The position numbers and the translations under genes were made by a program. The notes below the pieces were generated by a model, which saw only the letters and a list, made by a program, of their open reading frames with translations, was not told where the DNA came from and made no database searches. A stretch of DNA of 64,000 nt, taken from the NCBI RefSeq assembly GCF_036324505.1, contig NC_086364.1, forward strand, positions 11,872,148 to 11,936,147, read 5' to 3'. Below, in pieces: positions 10,801-29,733 of this stretch. How positions within the stretch are numbered: position 1 is the first letter of the stretch; each line of letters opens with the position of its first letter. This DNA is from Eleginops maclovinus (lineage: Eukaryota; Chordata; Actinopteri; Perciformes; Eleginopidae).

Positions 10801-13800
10801 TTCACTTCAGCACGTTGATGGCAGTTTCTCCGTCAAGCCACTGAAGCAGAAGCAAATTGTAAGTTCATGATTGTTCTTATTTTATACATTCTTAATCATG
10901 TTATGGATTAGCAAATTATCAAGTGCAATGTAAGTATCGTTTAACATTGTCAATTTGTTGATTTTTAAATACCCACAGTACTAGTCAGTAAACTGTTGTG
11001 AATGCAATTCAGGCCATTAACGCAGATCATCAGTGAGACTCATACTCATCTGCGGCTTTGGAAAAAAGATAAAAAATAATCTGCTACGAGACCCTTGGGA
11101 GTCTGGCAGGTAGACGGTAAACATCTACCATTAGGGAGCTTAAAATAATTGTATATAGTGCAGACTTTCTGTTTTCTATTTTGTGTGTGTATTTAACGTT
11201 TGTTTAAATATTTATGAGCTTAGACAGATGCCATTCATTTCAAGCCTTTAATAACATTCAGCGTTGGAATAGCAATTCATTTTGTGCACTCCTGCCCAAC
11301 TTTATAGCTAAACAGAAAAAATGGACAGAATAAGAAAGTGGAGGAAATGTTAAACCATTTGTTCCTGCACTTTTCAGGTGGATCGTGTGAGCTACCTCTT
11401 ACAGGAGATCTATGGGATTGAGAACAAAAACAACCAAGAAACCAAGGTTCTACTAACAATACCACCTCATGAATCCCAACGCTGTCATCTTTTCTTTATG
11501 TTTCATTTGCATGACTTTCGATTTGATTTTGTTTCCCTTTTCCAGCCATCAGACGACGAGAACAGTGACAACAGCAACGAGTGTGTTGTCTGTCTGTCCG
11601 ACCTGCGAGACACACTCATCCTGCCCTGCAGACATCTGTGTCTCTGCAACTCCTGCGCAGACACCCTGCGCTACCAGGCCAACAACTGTCCCATCTGCAG
11701 GCTGCGTAAGAAGTCTCCCATTGTTTTGATACTTTTCTTCTCTTAAAAGAGCTTTATGGATGCCAGTCAACATTTATATTAATGCATGTCCATTATTATT
11801 GTGTTTAATTTACCAGCCTTCAGAGCTTTGCTGCAGATCAGAGCTGTAAGGAAAAAGCCTGGGGCTCTTTCCCCCGTGTCCTTCAGCCCTGTGCTGGCTC
11901 AGAATATGGACCATGACGAGCACTCAGTAAGTCTTATGGTCATCTGTTAAGAATCAGATCGAATTGGCAAAGACTGCAAGTAACATCAGGGGGAAATTGG
12001 TCATGAAGTCAGGCTGCATAAGAGATTTTTCCAAATCTTTTTCTGCGATGTAAAGTTCTGCAGTCAAATCATGCAAGAAGTTATTACAATGTAGGAATTC
12101 ACACACTGAGGTACATAAATCACTTTTTTCCTTTTGTGGTTCAAATGAATAAACCTGTTGCGTAACAAAACTTGGTACAAAATGCAGATTATTGCTTGTC
12201 ATATTGCTATTGCAGCTTCGTGAGACATTTGATCCAGACACTGATGGGGTGAATACTGAAGCTCAGCACAAACTAAATGATCACACCGGAAATAGCCCTA
12301 GCCCATCTCTCAAAATGTTTTTGATGCAATGTTAGTCATTTTCTTTAATAAGCCATACATTGTTATCACCATCATCTGTGCCTCTTTGCAGAGCACCGAC
12401 TCGGTTCCTCCTGGCTTTGAACCCATCTCTCTGCTAGAGGCTCTGAATGGTCTGCGGTCGGTGTCTCCTGCCATCCCATCCGCCCCCCTCTATGATGACA
12501 TCAACTTCTCAGGAGGACTGTGCGGCGACGGCAGACAGCTGAGCTCCCCCGAGCATTTAAGTGATGGCAGTCTGCAGAAAGGCAAAGTCAGCAAGTCACC
12601 TGACAGGTAGGTTCCCATCTACATGCGGACACAAACACTGTAGAAATCAGGACAGGAAACCAGGTTATATGTATAAATATGCAAACGTGTTCACAAACAT
12701 CCCTTTACTTTATGCTTAATCAATAATAATATCTGCTCGGCAACCTCTTTCATAATGTGGTGTTGAGTTAAATTTCATCTTCATAATATTTCAGTGGCTG
12801 CTGCAGTCAGTTTAGTCATGATGAAATTGTCAAATGCAGCTTTTACATGTAAAACACTTGTGTTTTTGTTAATGCATTCTAAAGGTTATAACATCTGGAG
12901 GCCATTATTATTTCTTTTGGTAGAGGTTGAATTAGAGTGAAAATCAGTCCGTATATCTGGCTCTGATGATTAAACTGTTTTCTTTCATTCTGTTATTATT
13001 GATGTATTCCCTTTTCCTCCCCTACAGCACCCTTAGGTCTCCATCTTCTCCCATCCAGGAAGAAGATGAGGAGAAGCTGTCTGAGATGTCTGATGCGCAG
13101 CCACACACACTGCTGTCCAACAGCCCTGCCCCCACCGACGTAAGCCGCCTCCGCACCACCTCAGTTTCCACTCTGCTGAAACGAAGGGTTAACCAGATTT
13201 TTGTTTTCTCTTCTTCCAGGCCACAGCTGCCGAGGATGTGGCAGAATCCCTGTCTCCTGATGATGGTGAGTTTCCTCATATGGCAACAGTTAATTTTGTG
13301 ACCCTGGTAAAGATTTGTTGTCTTCAAGGTTAAAAATGATTGACGTTTAATTTCCTGTGTGATTCAGAGGACAGGATGCATTCTGGGGCAGACATCCTAC
13401 AGGACTGCAGCAGCGAACACAGCAGTTTGACAAAAACAGAGAGCGACCCAGCGGGCGACTTGTCTCTGCCAGGTGAGCAAATCTCTGCCAGAAAAGCAAA
13501 ATAATAATAGAAGTATTAGACTTTAAGCCGATGCAACAGAAAACAAAAGGGATGCAGCATATGTGCAATGTCTACTGTGAATACAAACAGTTGTATAAAG
13601 CCATGAACAGCTCCAACCTTTACTTAATGACGGGTTGAAGCAAATTTGATCATGGCTTCTTTGCAGCTTTTAAAATGAATAACTAAAAACATTTGGTTCT
13701 TTCTCATTTTCAACTCCTTTCTAGTTCCTGTTCTCTAACTCCTCTAGCTCCTCTTCTTAAATCCAAGACTCAAGGTTGTGATTTTGTGTGCTCTGCATCT

Positions 13801-14912
13801 AACCTGTGTGCTGTTGTGCTTCTCTTCTCCCTAACACTCCTCTTCTGGTTCCTTCCGTCCTGTCCCTTCGTACTGCCTCACTTTGGGCAGCTCTAGGTCC
13901 TGATGCCTGCTCTATTGGTATGGAGGAATAACTCTGGTATGTAGGCTTTCCTGTCTGCTCTGCTTTTCTGGGGCCCAATACCCATGTCTACACTCACTCA
14001 CTTTAAAGCATCCTTTTAGGTCTGCAAGGGTTTAGGGCTGTCCTAGCTTCAACTGCATGAGGTCTCTTGCTGACATTTTGAGCTTTTGATACTCACGTTT
14101 GGTTTGTCTGCAGTTGTACAGAGTTTTCCTGAGCGAATCACCCACCATTCAGAGCACTGTGATGTTAAACACGGAATAACCAGGGGAAATAAAGAAAACG
14201 TAGAAAAGAGTGACTGTTACATTGGGTGTTCAGTTACGACCGCTAATATGCCTATATTTACAAAAAACAATACATTAAAAAGGAGTCCGGATTTTAAATA
14301 TTTGTTTGTAAATAGGCAATTTGACAATCCTTTTAAAGCCATATAACAAAACTGTTAAATCAGGGACCAAAGCCTTTATTGGCCGTGGCGGAAGTGAAAA
14401 ATCTAAAATTCCAATACTTAAACCCAACATCAAAAAGAACATGTTTTGGCATAGTAACGGCATCTGTCATAAAGTCTGTTTGTACCGATTCAATGCTTGC
14501 ACACTCTCACACCGAAGCATCTACCCTGTGACGTCAATTAAGTCCCAGAGGGGTCAGCGTTTAGTGGGACATTGGGATTGGGCCTGTGTACGAGCTCTAC
14601 TGCTCTCACTCTACTCTATTCTCCTTAAGGGGGTTGATATCATCTGTCACGCTGATAGAAAAACAAAAGATATGCCAGTTTTTTTTAAGTGACGGTGATA
14701 GGCCTATCTTGTGAAGAGCAATGTTTCTATTTTTGTCTAGTCTGACTGGAAACTTCCCTTTTGAGCCATGTTGGTTATCCACTGCTTCTTCCTCTCCAGG
14801 GTCATCAGAGTCAACAGAAAGCCTGAAAAGTCAGAGCACAAACTGCTCCAGCCAGCCTCTCCTGTGTCCCACAAGCAGCCTTCATATGGAAGATGAGCAC
14901 CTCAACCCCTGA
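4806..14912 (+). CDS. mgrn1: Mahogunin RING finger 1, E3 ubiquitin-protein ligase
   Basis: Exons: 4806-4893, 8937-9055, 9187-9275, 9395-9541, 10076-10193, 10394-10460, 10686-10729, 10811-10858, 11378-11446, 11546-11705, 11817-11926, 12392-12606, 13028-13139, 13220-13265, 13368-13472, then either 13891-13931 (525 aa) or 14800-14912 (549 aa). Frames close exactly for both ends. The start MGSILSRR is an N-myristoylation signal and matches MGRN1 rather than its paralogue RNF157. A C3HC4 RING begins at about residue 276 ([13 protein letters not shown]...CPICR), and a PSAP motif (382-385) matches the TSG101/ESCRT-I docking site. MGRN1 ubiquitinates TSG101 and affects melanocortin receptor signalling and endosomal traffic. 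Two Tc1-like elements sit in intron 1. The short ending ([13 protein letters not shown]) resembles the human C-terminus. Confidence 0.97.
5427..7027 (-). mobile_element. Tc1/mariner element A, decayed, in mgrn1 intron 1
   Basis: About 1.6 kb bounded by TA dinucleotides (5425-5426 and 7028-7029). Inverted repeats of roughly 200 bp carry the paired direct repeats of an IR/DR Tc1 element: outer copies at the tips (CTCACAAAAGTGAGTACACC) and inner copies at about 5621-5643 and 6809-6831. The left tip has changed from the expected CAGTATC. The transposase gene inside is broken. Confidence 0.93.
5672..6651 (-). pseudogene. Broken Tc1-like transposase (element A)
   Basis: Reading on the minus strand, the N-terminal DNA-binding half is open from a Met at 6651 ([16 protein letters not shown]) to about 6193. 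Frame is then lost at the first catalytic Asp (the TCTGATGAGAC codons of SDET are out of frame). The block around the second Asp (NDPKH, near 5930) and the C-terminal block with [11 protein letters not shown], ending NNGGHKKY, lie in other frames. Several frameshifts or stops show it is dead. Confidence 0.93.
7221..8870 (-). mobile_element. Tc1/mariner element B, structurally complete
   Basis: 1,650 bp flanked by TA target duplications (7219-7220 and 8871-8872). The tips are exact inverted copies (CAGTGGTATGCAAAAGTTTG). Inner copies of the binding repeat lie at about 7411-7438 and 8658-8680. Between outer and inner copies the left and right arms do not match, so the repeats are short and paired rather than one long inverted repeat. 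It carries an uninterrupted transposase gene and lies about 190 bp from element A in the same orientation. Confidence 0.95.
7449..8471 (-). CDS. Intact Tc1-like transposase, 340 aa (element B)
   Basis: The frame opens upstream at 8507, but the family start is the Met at 8471 ([15 protein letters not shown]), giving 340 residues, the usual Tc1 length. Two helix-turn-helix units occupy about residues 1-120, joined by a basic GRP linker (KERCGRPTK, about 55-63). The catalytic DD34E triad is complete: Asp153 in WSDET, Asp244 in QQDNDPKH, and Glu279 in [11 protein letters not shown], with exactly 34 residues between the last two. The end is GGNTKY, typical of the family. Transposase binds the terminal repeats and does cut-and-paste insertion at TA. 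No stop or frameshift is seen, so it could encode active protein; this is inferred from sequence only. Confidence 0.95.
   Translation of the reverse strand: MGTSKQLSTDLKAKIIQHYKLGEGYKKLSDRFKLSVSTVRNVVVKWKATGTVRVKERCGRPTKIGERHRRRMVKMVTEKPQTTSRELQQHLAADGVVVHRSTIQRTLHQEELIGRVMCKKPFLSVNHKKSRMRYAKAHLDKPEAFWNKILWSDETKIELFGHNMNRYAWRKKHTAFNEKNLLPTVKFGGGSIMLWGCVASTGTGKLVKVEGHMNSLQYQEILDKNVLESVTKLKLRRGWIFQQDNDPKHRSKSTKEFMQKHRYNVLEWPSQSPDLNIIENVWIYLKKAVHARRPRNLTELETFCVEEWAKIPPARLKGLVCGYRRRLQAVIAAKGGNTKY
13932..14799 (+). other. Spacer between alternative mgrn1 last exons
   Basis: This is 3' UTR if the short mgrn1 ending is used and intron if the long ending is used. An open frame at 14321-14692 shows no recognisable protein features. 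A palindromic TGACGTCA (CRE core) lies at 14529-14536. Confidence 0.6.
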
Positions 14913-16412
14913 CTCTGACCCAGCCTCTTCCCCCCCACATCCATCAGATCAGATGTATGCATTACAAAGATCATCCAGTCCCTCTTTTCCTTTGCCCCCC
15001 CCTCCCTTTTGAAAAAAAAGGAATATTAATTCCACAGCTTTGAAAACATTTCATTAATTGTCAGATGGTGTTCGGTTGTGTGTTTTGACCAAAGGTGTGG
15101 TCTAGTAATGTGGATTCCAGAGACACTTCACTACCTTTCATGGTAGTTTCAAGCACACTTACTTTAAATTAACTGTATCAATTGCTTAACACTACATTCT
15201 GAAGACATTATAAATACAATTTGTGTCTAGATATTGTATTCCTTAGTGAAATACATTCACGTTACAGTTCTTGTTTGATTTGGGTAATGATAAGAAATTT
15301 GAACATTTATGGCGTGTGTATCTGTGTCTATTTGAAGTGATTTTGCACTCAAAACATTTTTTTATAATCCATTCCTTATAACAACAACTTTATGGTGAGA
15401 TGAGTTTAAGTTGTCTGCAGTCCTAAACATCTACACTTTTTCTATTATTTCTAATGTGATATTTATCCATCATAAATCTGCTAGGATCCTGTGTACTTAC
15501 TTCAAAACGGTATACTTGCATATTACATAGAAAAAAAGATCCTTATATTTCAATAATGGAACTAGATTCAGATAAGATGCACATTATTTAAGAGTTGGAT
15601 TTTCAATATGCGCTTCATATACAGATTCACAACCTAACAGCTAAACTCAAAGATAGCTAAAGCCTGCAACAAGCTACACGTATGCTGACTCACTGTGGCA
15701 CGGTAGGTGTGCTTGTCCTTGATGTGGCAGATCTCTGTACAGTCTTTTCGCGGCAATGCCATTGTCTGCTTATGTGACGTTTGTGTGGCTGCTTCACCTT
15801 TACATTATTTGGTACTGTTTGTGTAGCGCCATGCATATAGATCTATGTGCCTTGAGTTGATATGGCTGCCTGCTTGTTGCATTGGACATTAGTGTTCTTT
15901 TAAATGCTACAACATACAACAGTTTTATGGATTTTTGATTCCGATGTACAGAGCCTTTTTTCTATCGCATACTTCGTGCTACTCGAGAAATGTATCTTGT
16001 TATTGTTTATTGCAATATAAAATATAACTGTTCATTTACTTTCTTATGACCATGTATCAATTATGCATTTAATCTTAGTATTTAGGTTCAAGTGGATTTT
16101 ATAGATTACATTTGATTGAAATGACCACCATCCAATGCAATAAGTGCAAACAGTGCAGTTTAATAATTGGGCTAGCAATTGCATGTGAATCTGGAGGCTT
16201 GAACCTCTCACTGCTTTTAAGTAACATGATTGTTTTGTCTTTCCCCGCTCCTCTTCTGTGCCATTTTAACTTGACACTGTGCCTTCCTGTTCCTGTTCTG
16301 ACCACTATTGACCTGGTATCCAGGATAACTCCACAGTAGGTGGTTTGTGGCTCTCTGTAAAATCAATACCTGTCTTTCCTCGTGTGTATAGCAGCATGTG
16401 TATAACAATAAA
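14913..16412 (+). terminator. mgrn1: mgrn1 3' UTR and poly(A) signal
   Basis: AT-rich sequence follows the long-isoform stop and reaches AATAAA at 16407-16412. The UTR would be about 1.5 kb. No coding signal is seen in it. A second AATAAA lies near 16929. Confidence 0.6.
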
Positions 16413-16689
16413 GAACAGATTAAATACTTTCTGACCCTGCACTTGTGTGATCCATCACAGTATACACTTCTGAGTATTCTTTATTTTCCTGCAAATTACA
16501 ATATGTTACGCTACAATATATACTGCAGCACCATTTTATTTTAGTAAATGATTTACTTTTAAGTTTGAACTTGGTGCCTAAAGTATAATTACAGCCTGGC
16601 CAGATGTTGATCTTTGATTATTGTGACTTATTTGAGTGTAAATTGGTGTAAACCTTGCAAAGAGTGTTATCTATCAGGAAGAAAAAGCA

Positions 16690-16703
16690 GTGCCCTCTGC
16701 TGG
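16690..16703 (-). promoter_or_regulatory. CTCF-like site
   Basis: On the minus strand this reads CCAGCAGAGGGCAC, which fits the vertebrate CTCF core consensus at every position. It lies between the mgrn1 poly(A) signal and aanat2, a natural place for a domain boundary. Binding is inferred from the motif only. Confidence 0.5.
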
Positions 16704-17279
16704 AAAAGCAGGAAACACAACCCTCCCATTGATACATATTCCAATGCAGTTTTGCAAACAACACATGGAAAATGAACTGCTGTAAAACCATAAAGGTTTT
16801 AATTGAATCTCATGGTCCTGTTTATGTTTAACATGACCTGTATGTGGTCTTTCCGTTCATAAAGTGCAACAAAGTGTTTCATAACACGCTGTTTGTGAAA
16901 GTAAAGGCTGTTGTCATCTTGCTTTGAAAATAAAGAACAGTTGATGTCCCTTGATGAGAACTGGAACAAGAAGGCTGAAGCTTAAAACAGTACAGCTGCA
17001 TTGCCAACAAATGAATTACAGCTTAGTCAGAGGTAAGTGGATGAAAGGTTACACCCACAGTAAGCCTAAGGTCATTTACAATCTTAGTCACCAAACAGGG
17101 AAAAAGTAAACCAGTGTCCTTTTAAATCCCAATACAATTCAACAAAGCCATAGTCTATATTCTGCCACCAGCAGCTGGTTGAGCATTCTGTTGCTAGTAG
17201 CAACACCATTAGGCACAGACTGCTTAACTACATCCTGCCTTGTGTCGGATCTTTGTCCGATAGAGACGTGTTTTATCTA

Positions 17280-17620
17280 CTTTATGTTATAATTTTTATT
17301 TTAAACAATAATAAAATTGTATAGTATGTTTTGCATTTAGTTAAAAGAAGCCTTAGTTAAGTATGTCATACAAAATCCTCATAGAAATGTCCCAGGATAA
17401 TATTTCATTAAATAATCAAAGTATAGTATGTCGGAAAGAGCATAAAGTATGTGTCATAAAAACGTCATTGTATAGTTTGGCACATCGTAAAGAACTCGAC
17501 TAAAATGTTGAAGTAAAGTCATGGTATATTATGTTATAAAAAAGATATTAAAAATCCAAAGTAATACAAATGATATAAAAAAAGTAAAGTATAGTATGCC
17601 AAAAAGTAATCAGAAAATGT
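17280..17620. repeat. Decayed AT-rich tandem repeat
   Basis: Degenerate units related to AAAGTATAGTATGTC recur several times (for example near 17318, 17415 and 17586), separated by AAAAAGTCAT-like text. Unit length is irregular, about 25-40 bp, so this is an old minisatellite. Confidence 0.5.
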
Positions 17621-17696
17621 TGGACTAGTATCTATCTGTTCCTTTTCAGTACATCCTTTGTGTTCATATTATTGCTTATTGTTTGCCATGATCCTG

Positions 17697-17727
17697 CACG
17701 TGTAAGCTGATCAACAGCTAACACGTG
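17697..17727. promoter_or_regulatory. Inverted pair of CACGTG E-boxes upstream of aanat2
   Basis: GCACGTGT (17696-17703) and ACACGTGC (17721-17728) are exact mirror-complement octamers 17 bp apart, and part of the text between (AAGCTGATCAACAGCT) is also nearly palindromic. CACGTG is the CLOCK:BMAL1 site. They lie 1.7 kb before the aanat2 ATG. Function is inferred. Confidence 0.45.
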
Positions 17728-19182
17728 CGGCAACAGTGAAGTAAGGCCAATGAGCTGGGGATGAACAGTCTGTGGAAAAAAGGAAGGGTGCTCATTTATT
17801 GTGCTGAAACTGAATATCTATTTCTTGACAGTGCAGAAATCCTATTAATAATTCACTATGCTAGATTTCACATTGTTAACGTATACTGTATGGTCTACTG
17901 TAGGGTATATATCATACAGTAGGTCTCACCCTGAAACGAGTACATCATTTATTTTGTACAGATGATGAAGCATGAAGCACACATACAACCTGCTGATGTG
18001 TGCCGGTTCATGTCAGGATGAATTTGCTAGGTGTTTCATATTTCATGAGACATTCTTCAGCAGTATTAGTTAACTGTTGCTCTCTGCATAGCTGGACCAA
18101 CAGGTGTACGGCAGTGTAAAATGTAATAAGGATTCAGTTACTGAGGTCTCGGGTGTGCCTGTAAAAACATAATACACTGAGAAAATGTGTCTGCAAATGT
18201 ATGTGTTGTGTGTTTACACATGTTGTGAATGAGATTAGGGTCAATGACAGTCAGCTGGAGAAGGTCAGTGGGTGAGATCAGTCGAGAGCTTAAAGCTTTC
18301 CTTAACACTTTTAAAGATGTTTTTCAAAACTTAACCATGTCATTTTAAGAGGAAATTAGGAATTATTTCAGAGTGCGAAGGAGAGAGCTGCACTTCAAAA
18401 AAGGTGGATAGAAATGTGTTTATCTAACATCCGAGTAAACAATAATCCTTTAAACATTTCTATATTGGTCTCATCTCTTGGGGCAGTAAACTTATTAAAA
18501 CATCTGGGTGATTTAGCTTTTGTTTCAGCAGAGGGAAAAAATATAAACTCAGGACTTTAATTTGTTGCAGATGCTTTGGAAAGAAACGATTTTGGAAAAG
18601 TTAAATCAACCAAGAATACTGATTTAAACGACACTTGCACAACCACATAGTAAACTATAAATTAAAGATTAGATGAGAATGTACTTTTTATAGCTTCTTT
18701 TTGTTCCATTTAAAATCAAATTCTACCTAAACTAAAGGTCTCATCTACTATATTGTGATTGGTGTCAAACAAGTCTGTGTAAGCATGTTGACCTCATGCC
18801 AGTCAAAGAAAGTGCTCCCTCATTTAATTAGTCTGCACTAAACCTCTTTGGGGCATACACTCCTTCCAACAGATATCCAGGCAAATCTCCATCCTAGTTC
18901 AGTATGGTTTAATCATGCCTTTGAGTTCCCTCAAAAAACATAACATTTCACTATCACAATAAGACATTCATCCCACAGTGAATATAGTATAAGACACCAG
19001 ATAAACAAATAAAAAACAAGGTGAGGGAAAAATAAAATGAAGTGCAGACAACACCAAAAACAGAGGTAAATGTGTCTGATAAAAATATGCACAATAAAAA
19101 GCAACTATAGAGTTTACTGACTCTAAACTCTGATCACAAAAGAAATACCCCCGTAACATAATGCCTGTCTTTTGTAAGCAGG

Positions 19183-19205
19183 GGATTAGAGACTGCATAC
19201 ACGTG
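19183..19205 (+). promoter_or_regulatory. aanat2: aanat2 proximal PCE plus E-box
   Basis: GGATTA (19183-19188, the complement of TAATCC, the CRX/OTX photoreceptor conserved element) is followed 11 bp later by CACGTG (19200-19205). They lie about 255 bp upstream of the ATG. The pair of elements is what is known to drive pineal and clock-controlled expression of fish aanat2. A TATA-like TTTATATT lies at about 19369-19376. Confidence 0.55.
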
Positions 19206-19452
19206 CAGACAGCTACCCTACTTTGAGAGGATCACTTTACAGTATGAGATCAGACAGAAAGAAGAGGTGCAAGAGAGAGCAAGAGAAACACAGAGACAGT
19301 GTGTTGGACAAACTGAGCAGACCAAAGTTTTGTTACCAGGGTTTGAGTTACTTTGCATCAGTATAACCTTTATATTTCAAAAGGCTGGAAGAGAAGTTAA
19401 CTGATAAACAACAGTCCTCAAATTACCAGATCTTCCTGTCTTCTATTATTGA

Positions 19453-20458
<1,006 letters not shown>

Positions 20459-21618
20459 TCTGTGAGCTCCTACACCCTCCTATCTCTAACATGGACTCAG
20501 GTCAGCCTGTGTATTAGACAGGGTTCAATGTTGGTAACAAGGTGTAAATGGACCTCCTGATGTCAGTACCCCAGTATCTACTGAGCGAGGACTGTGTTAC
20601 AACAAAGAAACCAGAGAGGATTAATGCAACAACTAGTTAATTTGTGTTGTCAGACATTACATTATACTCCCTCTGTCCCGGTACATCTTGTCTTTGCCTT
20701 TTACAGTATTTATTGTTATTTGTCACTCATCATGAACTCACTGTTTTTAATTGAGTCAACTATTTGTACATTTTGAGCATTAAATCTATGGTTGTGAAAT
20801 AATTGAATATGTTATATTTATGTAAAATATATAAAGCAAATGATAAGACAAATTCAAAGTGTCTTTACAGTGAAAGTGTTCCATACTGCTAAAATTATTC
20901 AATTGTCAATTGAGTTGTAGCAGATATTTGTTGTTTGTTTGTACCACAATCTCAATAAACAATCAAATCTTCAACAGGCATTGTCTAATAAATAATAAAA
21001 AACCACAGACCAGACATTAGGACTTTAGGTTGTTGATCTTTTTTACTGTTGTTTTCAGTTACATGTGATTAGACAGGTAGCTATAACGCTACCGGGTTAA
21101 AACATCATCACTTATTGAGAAGCAATATAAACAAATAAAATAAAACATTTGAGTGCTCAGCATAATGTAACAAAAATATGGCAGTAGTTGGTACATTTTT
21201 CAAAAAGGCACCAACGGTATCGATATTTGATTTTTTTCCCTGCTTTCGTTTGAGGTTGCCTGAATAATAAATCTATGTCTGTACCAGCGCTGGCTTCTCG
21301 AATTCCTGCCTCACGGGTAAAGGGCAGCTGGGATCTTTGATGAGGTTCAGAAGTGCCATACCTTTGTTTCACTGGACAATGAAGGAGTGACAATGAACAG
21401 GGAGGTGATAAAAGGAAGTGTTTAGGATGAGGGGCATAGGTTTTCATACTGACAGAGTAAAAAAAACAAAAACAAAGTACATTGTCATTTTTCACAACGA
21501 AGGGGGACATTCCCACAGTCACACAGGGGCAGAGTGGAGACACAGACTTGCTGATATCATCTGTGAGTCCTCCTCTTTTGACCTGATGCCTTCCTGTATT
21601 GCTCACACTATCCACACT
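20459..21618. other. Convergent 3' regions of aanat2 and rhbdf1
   Basis: It holds the aanat2 3' UTR with possible poly(A) signals ATTAAA near 20780 and AATAAA at 20954-20959, and the rhbdf1 3' UTR on the other strand. TTATGTAA at 20818-20825 is a perfect D-box core. I found no clear AATAAA on the minus strand for rhbdf1. No further coding signal is seen. Confidence 0.55.

Positions 21619-29733
<8,115 letters not shown>

Larger units (their letters stand above)
16413..19182. other. mgrn1-aanat2 intergenic spacer
   Basis: No coding exon is visible. It holds a CTCF-like motif (16690-16703), a decayed minisatellite (about 17280-17620), a pair of E-boxes (17697-17727) and TAATC-type homeobox sites at 18233-18237 and 18443-18448. 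Confidence 0.6.

Noticed and set aside
14529..14536. Palindromic CRE (TGACGTCA) between alternative mgrn1 ends
   Set aside because: About one such 8-mer is expected by chance in a window this size, and it is 4.9 kb from aanat2 with no supporting cluster.
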